A stretch of DNA of 16,963 nucleotides from Gammaproteobacteria bacterium (GTDB taxonomy: Bacteria; Pseudomonadota; Gammaproteobacteria; Steroidobacterales; SZUA-146): the NCBI GenBank assembly GCA_013002925.1, contig JABDLQ010000394.1, positions 1 through 16,963 of the forward strand, in the 5' to 3' direction. The position numbers and the translations under genes are program-made. The notes under the pieces are model-generated. The model searched no databases. It was not told the origin of the DNA and was given only the letters and a program-made list of their open reading frames with translations. Shown here one piece after another: positions 1 through 6,571 of this stretch (positions are counted from its first letter, which is position 1; the number at the start of each line of letters is the position of its first letter).

Positions 1-2
1 GC

Positions 3-119
3 CAGGACCCGTGCGTCATTGACGTATTCATTTCAGTGGTACGCTATATGGAAGGTGGGCCACCGCGTAAATGGTGGGAATTTACTGCTGAACGTAAACA
101 ACATTTGAGCACGAGCTAA
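3..119 (+). CDS. C-terminal fragment of a truncated gene, possibly Cdd1-like helix-hairpin-helix protein
   Basis: The frame starting at base 3 is open from the window edge and ends in TAA at 117-119, giving 38 residues. The composition looks like real protein (motifs DPCVIDVF, RYMEGGPPRKWWEF, TAERK), whereas the other two frames stop early or read poorly. From memory, the DPCV-(L/I)-D-x-F segment followed by a P-x-x-WW-x-(F/Y)-TAERK tail resembles the end of Cdd1/mitomycin-resistance type helix-hairpin-helix proteins. This is a family resemblance only and was not searched. The start and most of the protein lie outside the window. I see no convincing terminator directly after the stop. Confidence 0.45.
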   Translation, partial: QDPCVIDVFISVVRYMEGGPPRKWWEFTAERKQHLSTS

Positions 120-406
120 CCAACAAACGGTTTAATCTGTACCTAGTATCGAAACCCGTCCACTTTAGTCCGGGTGCCTTTCGCATTGCCTGCTATACCA
201 GCGAACCAGGATCATTCTCCACATTGTCCAACATGCAGGGGAATATCCGATACCTTTGATCTCAATTCTTGTTAGAACAGTTTTAATCAAGACAGTTGCG
301 ACGATAATTTGGTCTCGCTACATATGCCTGCGCCGTCTATTTTGTTGCACTTGCGTTTGCATTGACCAAATCCCTGTGCTGCAACGCAAAAGCATCACGA
401 TGCGAG

Positions 407-445
407 TTTACTTGCCTGGTTTACTTGCCTGGTTTACTTGCCTGG
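407..445 (+). repeat. Three perfect tandem copies of a 13-bp unit
   Basis: The unit TTTACTTGCCTGG occurs at 407-419, 420-432 and 433-445 with no mismatch and no spacer. It lies 75 bases upstream of the beta-helix gene's start codon and just upstream of a promoter-like sequence. Copy number could vary by replication slippage. Whether it binds a regulator or is neutral cannot be told from the sequence. Confidence 0.9.
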
Positions 446-469
446 CACTTGAAACCCGCACCGCAATCA

Positions 470-499
470 CTGATAGTTTATTGGTGGGTAAATTATAAA
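470..499 (+). promoter_or_regulatory. Candidate sigma-70-type promoter for the beta-helix gene
   Basis: CTGATA (470-475, 4 of 6 matches to the -35 consensus) is followed after 18 bases by TATAAA (494-499, 5 of 6 to the -10 consensus). A start near 506 would leave a very short leader containing the GGGGG ribosome-binding stretch at 509-513 ahead of the ATG at 521. Pattern match only. Confidence 0.3.
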
Positions 500-520
500 A
501 ATTATTTCGGGGGCAAAGTC

Positions 521-2203
521 ATGCGCAAATTAATTATGACCGGTTTAGTGTTGGCCATCATCGGTATGGCGCCAACAGCGAGCGCCTTTCCACAATATCT
601 GCTGGACTGGCTTGACACTTACAATGCAATCTCCACATCAGGCAGCGATGCGGATTGCCAGTTGTGTCACGCCGGAGCGTTTGGCGGCAGCCCGTGGAAT
701 GCGTACGGCTTCGATTTGATCGTGGCATTTGATCAGATGGCTTGCGACAGTGATAACAATGGTGCAGTAAGCAGCGTAGAAACCTTCCGATGCGTGGAGT
801 TTTTTAATTCAGACGGTGATACAGGCGAACATGACAACATCACGGAAATACTGGGCAACACGCAACCGGGCTGGACCAATGGTGATTGCAATACACATTA
901 CAGTTCCGTCAGCACCGCCCCCGGCCAGCCGGCACCCATAAACATTGGTACGATTGACCCGGCCGGTACAGCGCCATTGACTGGCTGCGATACCGATCCC
1001 ACCGATCCCGTCGACCCGGGTGACGCCACGATCGTCACGGTCAGCCCGGGCGAGAGCATTCAGGCCGCCCTCAATGCGGTTGGGCCAGGATCGACAGTTT
1101 TGATCGAACCTGGCATTTATACCGAAGACCCGGATGCACAAAACGCGTTAAGCATTACCAAGAGTGGTATCCGGCTCATTGGGCTCAGCGACGGCGACAG
1201 TGGCGTTGTCATACAAGGGAACGGCGCAAACCGTAACGGCATAGTAGCAGTACCGGTGGACCGTACAGATTGCCTGTCCTGCCACGCATCGCTTGCGCCC
1301 CCGTTTTCCCTGTGGCCGGACGTGCCGTCGGATCTCGGTGACACATCGCCCGTCATACACGGGCTGGAAATTCGCAACATCACAATCGAAGGATTCATTA
1401 ACAATGGACTGTTTACCGAGCGCGTGGACGATTTTAAAATTATTAACGTGCATTCCGTCGACAATCGCAACTACGGAATTTTTCCCACACTGTCGAGCAA
1501 CGGACTGATTAAAAACAGCAGCGCCACAGGCGCAGATGACAGTGGCATCTGGATCGAGACCTCCACTGACGTCGACGTTATCGATAACCTCTCTGCAGGC
1601 AACGTCAATGGTTTCGAGGTATCGAATAGTAGCCGCATACGACTGGTGGGTAATGAGTCGACCAACAATACAGTGGGAATGTCTTTGTTCGTTCTGACAG
1701 ATCTGGTCGACGAGCGTCCGGGGACAAACAAAATCAAGGTCAGTAATAACTGGGTACACAATAACAACAAACCTAACTCCGGCACGCCGGGCTCACTCCT
1801 GTCGATTCTCGATCCGGGCTTCGGGATCCTGTTACTGGGTGTCGACCATTCGGTCATTGAGAACAATCTTATTGAGAACAATGATGGATTTGGCGTTGCC
1901 ATCGCCGACTATTGCCTGGGGGTGCTGGGCACGTCGTTTGACTGTACTGCAAATCCACCACCACCAGAATTCGACTCAACGCCGCGGCGCAATCAGGTCA
2001 GTGGCAACACATTGATAAACAACGGCACCAATCCGACAGGACCGTTCGCATCATTTGCCGCAGACATCACGATGTTTGTATTGGGCGACTACGGCAATTG
2101 CCTGGTCGACAACACCCTGGAGACAGTGTTTTCATTTATTCCGCTGCGCACATGCTCAGCGCTCAGCACGCCTTATATGACACGTCGGCCGACCGTGCCA
2201 TGA
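521..2203 (+). CDS. Secreted CxxCH / EF-hand-like / parallel beta-helix protein
   Basis: A 560-aa protein of unknown exact role, probably exported. I chose the ATG at 521 because it follows a G-rich ribosome-binding stretch and begins a clear signal peptide (residues 1-22, ending ASA before FPQ); the open frame runs further upstream but reads as nonsense. Residues 46-50 are CQLCH, a c-type haem attachment motif, followed by PWNAYG at 58-63. Residues 76-87 fit an EF-hand loop with D76, D78, N80, S84 and E87, and a degenerate acidic loop follows at 96-107. A Pro/Asp-rich linker (157-168) leads to a right-handed parallel beta-helix (about 171-545) with the usual opening SIQAALNAV...VLIEPGIYTE and many N-x-I/V-x-N-N turns, as in NosD/pectin-lyase-fold proteins. 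A second CxxCH (CLSCH, 251-255) sits in an insertion between helix rungs. There are twelve cysteines in the mature part, so disulfides are possible. The idi gene is convergent. Catalytic function, if any, is unknown; it could be a polysaccharide-active, adhesive or electron-transfer protein. Confidence 0.85.
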   Translation: MRKLIMTGLVLAIIGMAPTASAFPQYLLDWLDTYNAISTSGSDADCQLCHAGAFGGSPWNAYGFDLIVAFDQMACDSDNNGAVSSVETFRCVEFFNSDGDTGEHDNITEILGNTQPGWTNGDCNTHYSSVSTAPGQPAPINIGTIDPAGTAPLTGCDTDPTDPVDPGDATIVTVSPGESIQAALNAVGPGSTVLIEPGIYTEDPDAQNALSITKSGIRLIGLSDGDSGVVIQGNGANRNGIVAVPVDRTDCLSCHASLAPPFSLWPDVPSDLGDTSPVIHGLEIRNITIEGFINNGLFTERVDDFKIINVHSVDNRNYGIFPTLSSNGLIKNSSATGADDSGIWIETSTDVDVIDNLSAGNVNGFEVSNSSRIRLVGNESTNNTVGMSLFVLTDLVDERPGTNKIKVSNNWVHNNNKPNSGTPGSLLSILDPGFGILLLGVDHSVIENNLIENNDGFGVAIADYCLGVLGTSFDCTANPPPPEFDSTPRRNQVSGNTLINNGTNPTGPFASFAADITMFVLGDYGNCLVDNTLETVFSFIPLRTCSALSTPYMTRRPTVP

Positions 2204-2365
2204 CCCTGAGCAGTAGTACTAATGTACCTATTAAAATATGGTGGTAGACGACCCATTCGTTGGGTGATGATGCACAAACATGCGGATTCAGGAAAATGTG
2301 TATTTAGCACCAGAGGTGTAGTGGAGCACGGCCGCCGTTATCGATTACCAGCGAACCTCCCACGA

Positions 2366-2920
2366 TCAAATCTTGTCTCGAAGCTGCGCCCACTCCAGGT
2401 GAAACCACGGAGTAAAACGATCAGGTGAATGTGCAAGCTCAGCATCGATAGTGGCGCGACCTACCCACCGGTAGTCGGCAATTTCATGCACGTTGGCAGT
2501 GACCCGCGCATCGCATTTGCCCCTGAAAACCGAACATAACTCATGCTCAGATCCGAGATCTTCATATTTGGCCTGGTAGTGAAACTTGTAGAGATACTCA
2601 AGATCGCATCGAAATCCAAGCTCCTGCATCAGGCGTCGTCCCGTAGCCTCATCCAGGGTTTCGCCGCGGCGTGGGTGGCTGCAACAGGTATTGGACCAGA
2701 ACAATGGCCACAAACGTTTACCGGCGGCGCGCTGCTGCAACAATAGTTCATCGTCATCATTAAATACGAACACCGAGAATGCCCGGTGCAAGATGCCTTC
2801 CCCGTCATGGCAATCACTTTTACTGGCAAAACCGACTTCGTTGTCGTTCTCGTCGACCAGGATCAGTTCTTCGGACTCATTGGAGACGATCTGATTGGCG
2901 GCTGCGCTTGCATTATTCAA
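2366..2920 (-). CDS. idi: Type I isopentenyl-diphosphate delta-isomerase
   Basis: Interconverts IPP and DMAPP in the cytosol, supplying the allylic primer for the FPP synthase encoded nearby. It is a Nudix-fold enzyme of 184 residues (E. coli Idi has 182). Visible motifs are HRAFSVFVF (45-53), WSNTCCSHP (75-83) with C80 aligned to the catalytic Cys of E. coli Idi, a Nudix-like GETLDEA..RRLMQELG (86-102), and SEHELC (124-129) with E125/E127 aligned to the metal-binding and catalytic Glu pair. No ATG or GTG fits: the frame is open upstream but lies inside the kinase gene. The TTG at 2920 overlaps the preceding stop (TTGA) and has GGAGAG five bases upstream, giving the family's normal length. 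It is last in the mevalonate operon and probably translationally coupled to the fusion gene. Confidence 0.93.
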   Translation of the reverse strand: MNNASAAANQIVSNESEELILVDENDNEVGFASKSDCHDGEGILHRAFSVFVFNDDDELLLQQRAAGKRLWPLFWSNTCCSHPRRGETLDEATGRRLMQELGFRCDLEYLYKFHYQAKYEDLGSEHELCSVFRGKCDARVTANVHEIADYRWVGRATIDAELAHSPDRFTPWFHLEWAQLRDKI

Positions 2921-5250
2921 TGATGCTCTCCGCGCTCCCGGTCTGTGTTGGCACCGGTAGCCGGCTGTGCCACGATATCTGCACTGTGTTCTGTCTCGCG
3001 TGGGCCGATCAAAAACTCGAGCGCACGATAACCCGCATTGTTCATCGCTTTGATCACCCGTTGCGGATTGTCCGGGCATAGCGCAACCATGGCGCCACCA
3101 CCACCGCCGCCGGTGAGCTTGGCACCCGCTGCACCATTATCACGCGCGATTTGTATCAGCTCCTCGAGTTCCCAGCAGGACACTTGGAGTGCATTCAAAA
3201 ATCCCTGGCCGACATTCATCAGTTCGCCCAGTGTTTTCCAGTCCCCTTGTTCCAGGGCATTGGCACCTTCCAAAGCCAGCGCGTCCATTTCATCAAACAT
3301 ACGTTCGTAGCGCTTGGGGTTTTTCTGCCAGGAAGCATTCACTCGGCTGACCATCGACGCGGTCAGACTCTCCACACCCGTCATGCCAACAACCACCGCC
3401 ACGGGAGACGGAATGTCCAGCGTTCTGATTGTCGGTGGGCTGCCGCGCTGATAGAGCATGGGCTGCCCGAAAGTTGCCACCGTGTTGTCAACCCCCGAGG
3501 GGTTGCCATGTGCGATTTTCTCGGACTCAAGGGCAAGCTCATTGACCTGCTGGTCAGTGAGGTTGAGTTGATAATGCGCACTGAGGGCTCGAATAATTGC
3601 CACGGCGATCGCCGCCGAACCACCGAGACCCATTGCACGTGGCACGGCTGGAAACACCTCCAGCGTCATGTTCTGATCTGCAAGACCCAACTTGTCCAGG
3701 ATCGTTGCCGCCGGGTTTTCAAAAGAGGTGCGTTTGATGGGGTCGCGTTCCAGATAATGATCGACACCCCAGTTAGGAATGCTCAATCGCACACCATGAT
3801 CGCTGGGGGCTACCCGGGCGCGAATTGCCACGGGTGCGGGAATCGCAATGGCATGCCGGTTGTAAACGACCGAATGCTCACCGAGCAATATGATTTTACC
3901 GTGGCCTGCCGCAGCGGCCGGCGCAATTTCCATGGCCTGGCCGGAAGTTTCCTGCGACGCAGATTCGTTTTGCAGTTCAGTGATCAGCTCGCGTGCTTTC
4001 CAGATTTTGATTTGCTGACTTTCCAGTAAACGATCGACGACTTTGTCGAAAATATCGGCACCGGCGCCTGCCGCCATGACCACACTGCGGGCGTGCAGTG
4101 TCATGTGACCCTTTTGTATGCCGTCGGTCACCAGCGCTCTGAGCGCCGCAAAATTCTGGGCAAGACCGACCGCTCCCATCAGCTCGGCAAGCTCTGTCGC
4201 GTGTTTTACACCGGTCATGCGAATATTCATCGCTACAGTCGGGTTGGACTGCAATGGTCCGCCTACAATGCCAACCTTGATTGGCATCGTTAGAGTGCCG
4301 ACCAGATCACCATTATGATTTTTGGACCAGGAGGACAGAGACGTATACTGGTGACCGCGTGCGGCATAGGCATGCACACCAGCCTCAACGGCACGCCAGT
4401 CGTTACCGGTGGCCAACACCAGCGCGTCAACCCCGTTCATAATTCCCTTGTTGTGCGTGGCTGCCCGGTACGGGTCGATTCGGGCAAATTCACTGGCGAT
4501 GATAATGCCGTCACGGACCTGCTCGCCGCTAAACCCTCTTCCATTCAGGGAGTCAACGGCAATGGTGGTGCGCGCGGTGACCATCGCCCGGTCGGTCAGG
4601 TTTGACAGGATGCGTAAAAAGACTTCACCACCGGTAATTTTTTCGACCAGAGAGGCTACCCCTTCACACATCGTGTTGACCAGATTGGCGCCCATGGCAT
4701 CACAGGTGTTGACCAGCAAATGCATGACAAGCATGTCACCAATGTCATTGCCCGTCGGGTGAGTAAACACTTCGATATCAATCGCGCCGCCGCCGCGTGC
4801 CACCATGTTCGGATGCATGCTGTTGGCGAGGTTGATAATCTCCTCCTTGTTTTGCAGCAATTTGGCGCGAGCATTCTGGATATGTGACACGCCGACAACC
4901 TGAACCTGACCGATCAGGATCGGGTCTGTGCTCGAGGTTTCGAAGCCACCGGATTCACGCGCAGTTTTGGCCGCAGAACTTAGCGCAGCGACAATGGAAG
5001 GCTCTTCGACCACCAGTGGTACCACGTAATCCTTGCCATTCACCACGAAATTCAGGCCCAGGCCCACCGGCATTCCCATCACGCCGATCACGTTTTCGAT
5101 CATCTTGTCGGCACCCTCGACATTGAGGGTATGCTCGCCACTGGCGAGCGCACGATGATCGTCGGCGTTCACAATGCCGCGTGTTCTGACCGCTTCGACG
5201 CGTTCATCTACGCTCATTTTATAGAACCTGGGTATGCGCGATTTATCCAT
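2917..5250 (-). CDS. mvaA-mvaK1: Bifunctional class II HMG-CoA reductase - mevalonate kinase fusion
   Basis: One uninterrupted 777-aa polypeptide carries two consecutive mevalonate-pathway enzymes. Residues 1 to about 428 are a class II HMG-CoA reductase that aligns with Pseudomonas mevalonii HMGR almost without gaps: ENVIG (52-56), VVEEPS with catalytic E83, DAMGAN (184-189), THNKG with K268, GNDWRA with D284 and LHAR with H386 are all present. About 15 linker residues rich in Ser, Glu and Gln follow. Residues about 441-777 are a GHMP-family mevalonate kinase: GHGKIILLGEH (449-459, K452), GLGGSAA (541-547), E577 and D588 in EKIAHGNPSGVDN with the same 11-residue spacing as the catalytic Glu/Asp pair of animal mevalonate kinase, and KLTGGGGGGA (711-720). 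Both halves are full length, so both activities are expected: HMG-CoA to mevalonate, then ATP-dependent phosphorylation at the 5-hydroxyl. The ATG at 5250 was chosen because AGGA lies 7 bases upstream and the N-terminus then matches P. mevalonii HMGR. The residue equivalent to Asp146, linked to NADH preference, is His here. The stop overlaps the idi start. Confidence 0.93.
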   Translation of the reverse strand: MDKSRIPRFYKMSVDERVEAVRTRGIVNADDHRALASGEHTLNVEGADKMIENVIGVMGMPVGLGLNFVVNGKDYVVPLVVEEPSIVAALSSAAKTARESGGFETSSTDPILIGQVQVVGVSHIQNARAKLLQNKEEIINLANSMHPNMVARGGGAIDIEVFTHPTGNDIGDMLVMHLLVNTCDAMGANLVNTMCEGVASLVEKITGGEVFLRILSNLTDRAMVTARTTIAVDSLNGRGFSGEQVRDGIIIASEFARIDPYRAATHNKGIMNGVDALVLATGNDWRAVEAGVHAYAARGHQYTSLSSWSKNHNGDLVGTLTMPIKVGIVGGPLQSNPTVAMNIRMTGVKHATELAELMGAVGLAQNFAALRALVTDGIQKGHMTLHARSVVMAAGAGADIFDKVVDRLLESQQIKIWKARELITELQNESASQETSGQAMEIAPAAAAGHGKIILLGEHSVVYNRHAIAIPAPVAIRARVAPSDHGVRLSIPNWGVDHYLERDPIKRTSFENPAATILDKLGLADQNMTLEVFPAVPRAMGLGGSAAIAVAIIRALSAHYQLNLTDQQVNELALESEKIAHGNPSGVDNTVATFGQPMLYQRGSPPTIRTLDIPSPVAVVVGMTGVESLTASMVSRVNASWQKNPKRYERMFDEMDALALEGANALEQGDWKTLGELMNVGQGFLNALQVSCWELEELIQIARDNGAAGAKLTGGGGGGAMVALCPDNPQRVIKAMNNAGYRALEFLIGPRETEHSADIVAQPATGANTDRERGEHH
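2926..2931 (-). promoter_or_regulatory. Ribosome binding site that fixes the idi TTG start
   Basis: GGAGAG on the minus strand lies five bases before TTG (2920-2918), inside the last codons of the upstream fusion gene. No other start codon gives a full-length Idi, so this site decides the start. Confidence 0.6.
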
Positions 5251-5375
5251 AACTATTCCTGAACCGCTGTACGTGTGTGCACTCCTGCCTGGTTTCGTCA
5301 GACGGCCGGCACGAATTGTACCGGGCTTGTGGCACGGCGACCAATCGAGCTCACCGCCACTTTGACAGCTGCCTG

Positions 5376-6428
5376 CTAGCAGCGGTGAATCATGTGGCAC
5401 GGCATTGCCGGCCTGAAGGACTCAATACGATAACCCGCTGCCGTCAGATCGTCTTCGAAACTCTGTAAGCTACTGATATCACTAGATAATCCAATGCCAT
5501 AATCACCATTACCGGCACCGCTGGGTTTATAAACGACACCTCGCCGACGCGCGATTTCGCCGCACTCCGCGTGAGCATCACTGACGACATCAAGACCGAC
5601 GATACGGCCAAATTCTGACAAATCATGGCAATACTGATCGCAGGCGCTCAGGAACCCCGCACTATCACCTTTGAGCAGTGCCGCTGCGCCCAGCCTTGCC
5701 CCATCCTTCAAAGGGACCAGCACCTTCTGGAATCCGCGCTCATCCGCGGTGATAAATTTGTCCATCATTCGTAGCGCCGATGTCGTCGAAGCGGGTTTAC
5801 CCACCCAGACGCTCGACATATACCAGCCGCTGGCTGCTGGCAGTTTCCGAATGCTGACGGGTTTGCGCATAGTGGCGCGCTGATAAATTATCAGACCGCC
5901 CGTCAGGCTGGCGGCCACATCGGCGCCACTGCCCAGCCCCTGCTGAAATTGGGAGTGTGCGGCAAACACCAGTGTTTCTATATCTGCTCCTGAAGTCTCA
6001 TTACCGACGTATGCCAGCACAGCGCGCACTACCGCGTTTGTGACCGCCGCACTCGAGCCCAGCCCCAGTTTCTCGCCGTTGTGACACAGCTCTGCGCTGT
6101 CGATCAGAATGCGAAACGGTAGAGTATTCTGTGACAGCACCTGTGCATCGGCCAGAACGTCGCACAAAGTGGTCAGAAGGCTGTGTCCGGGTTCCGAATC
6201 TTCCCACGCTAGCATCTCATTTTGCCACTGACCCTGGATGGGCGGCAGCGCATTACCGAGAAATTCTGCCCGGTAACAATCACTCGCAGGTTCAATGGTC
6301 ACACTCACGTACCGATCCACCGCCATCACCACCGCTGGTGCACCAAACAACACCGCGTATTCACCGAGCAAAAACAGCTTTCCTGGTGCGCGGGTCGTAA
6401 TTGCGCTTATCGTGATCGCTGTGCTCAC
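5376..6428 (-). CDS. mvaK2: Phosphomevalonate kinase
   Basis: GHMP-family kinase of 350 residues that should convert mevalonate-5-phosphate to mevalonate-5-diphosphate with ATP. Motif 1 is APGKLFLLGEYAVLFG (14-29), where GEYAV instead of GEHxV is typical of phosphomevalonate kinases. Motif 2 is LGLGSSAAV (121-129). Further marks are GSGADVAAS (166-174) and the C-terminal motif 3 KPSGAGNGDYGIGL (301-314). The start is GTG at 6428; an in-frame TAA lies four codons upstream and APGK begins at residue 14, so no better start exists. The ribosome-binding match is weak (AGG, about 12 bases upstream), consistent with translational coupling to what precedes it. A 125-base gap separates its stop from the fusion gene. 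Confidence 0.9.
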   Translation of the reverse strand: MSTAITISAITTRAPGKLFLLGEYAVLFGAPAVVMAVDRYVSVTIEPASDCYRAEFLGNALPPIQGQWQNEMLAWEDSEPGHSLLTTLCDVLADAQVLSQNTLPFRILIDSAELCHNGEKLGLGSSAAVTNAVVRAVLAYVGNETSGADIETLVFAAHSQFQQGLGSGADVAASLTGGLIIYQRATMRKPVSIRKLPAASGWYMSSVWVGKPASTTSALRMMDKFITADERGFQKVLVPLKDGARLGAAALLKGDSAGFLSACDQYCHDLSEFGRIVGLDVVSDAHAECGEIARRRGVVYKPSGAGNGDYGIGLSSDISSLQSFEDDLTAAGYRIESFRPAMPCHMIHRC

Positions 6429-6571
6429 AGTATGCGGTTACCTGTCCGCCCAGTCACCCGCTGCATAATTCTGACTATTTTGACTGACCGCACGTGGCCA
6501 CTTGCAAACCATGCAGATGGCAATGACCCAAGCCCTGTCACAACCATTAAGTTTCCAGTTGCGTTCATCAT
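6425..6571 (-). CDS. Possible 48-aa leader/coupling ORF between mvaD and mvaK2
   Basis: Between mvaD and mvaK2 a small frame fits the gap exactly. It starts at ATGATG (6571), where the first ATG overlaps the mvaD stop (ATGA), and ends in a TGA (6427-6425) that overlaps the GTG start of mvaK2 (GTGA). The predicted peptide begins MMNATGNLMVV and ends RTGNRIL; it is basic towards the C-terminus (about ten Arg, Lys or His) with a short hydrophobic centre. I recognise no family and see no strong ribosome binding site, only G-rich sequence upstream. It could be a coupling peptide that carries ribosomes across the gap, or a chance open frame of modest length. Confidence 0.25.
   Translation of the reverse strand: MMNATGNLMVVTGLGSLPSAWFASGHVRSVKIVRIMQRVTGRTGNRIL

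Larger units (their letters stand above)
120..520. other. Non-coding interval with tandem repeats
   Basis: This 401-base stretch lies between the truncated gene and the beta-helix protein. An open frame across 256-498 is rich in Cys, Arg and Leu, has no family resemblance and no ribosome binding site, so I do not call it a gene. The interval holds three tandem 13-bp repeats (407-445) and a possible promoter just ahead of the next gene (470-499). No tRNA-like or terminator structure was recognised. Confidence 0.6.

Noticed and set aside
256..498. Open frame of 80 codons upstream of the beta-helix gene
   Set aside because: Composition is odd (many Cys, Arg and Leu), part of it is the 13-bp repeat in translation, there is no ribosome binding site and no family resemblance.
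362..520. Upstream extension of the beta-helix protein
   Set aside because: The signal peptide and ribosome binding site place the start at 521; the 53 extra codons translate the tandem repeat and are not protein-like.
2251..2265. Inverted repeat ACCCA-TTCGT-TGGGT between the convergent beta-helix and idi genes as a terminator
   Set aside because: The stem is only 5 bp and there is no T-run on either side.
2222..2428. Open frame of 68 codons overlapping the end of idi
   Set aside because: It runs antisense into idi, is rich in Arg and Lys, and has no ribosome binding site or family resemblance.
3151..4029. Long plus-strand open frame (292 codons) opposite the mevalonate kinase domain
   Set aside because: It is antisense to a gene with conserved catalytic motifs; its translation is rich in His, Arg and Cys and matches no family.
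5251..5400. 50-codon N-terminal extension of the HMGR-MVK fusion
   Set aside because: It would overlap the end of mvaK2; the ATG at 5250 has AGGA at good spacing and gives an N-terminus that matches class II HMGR.
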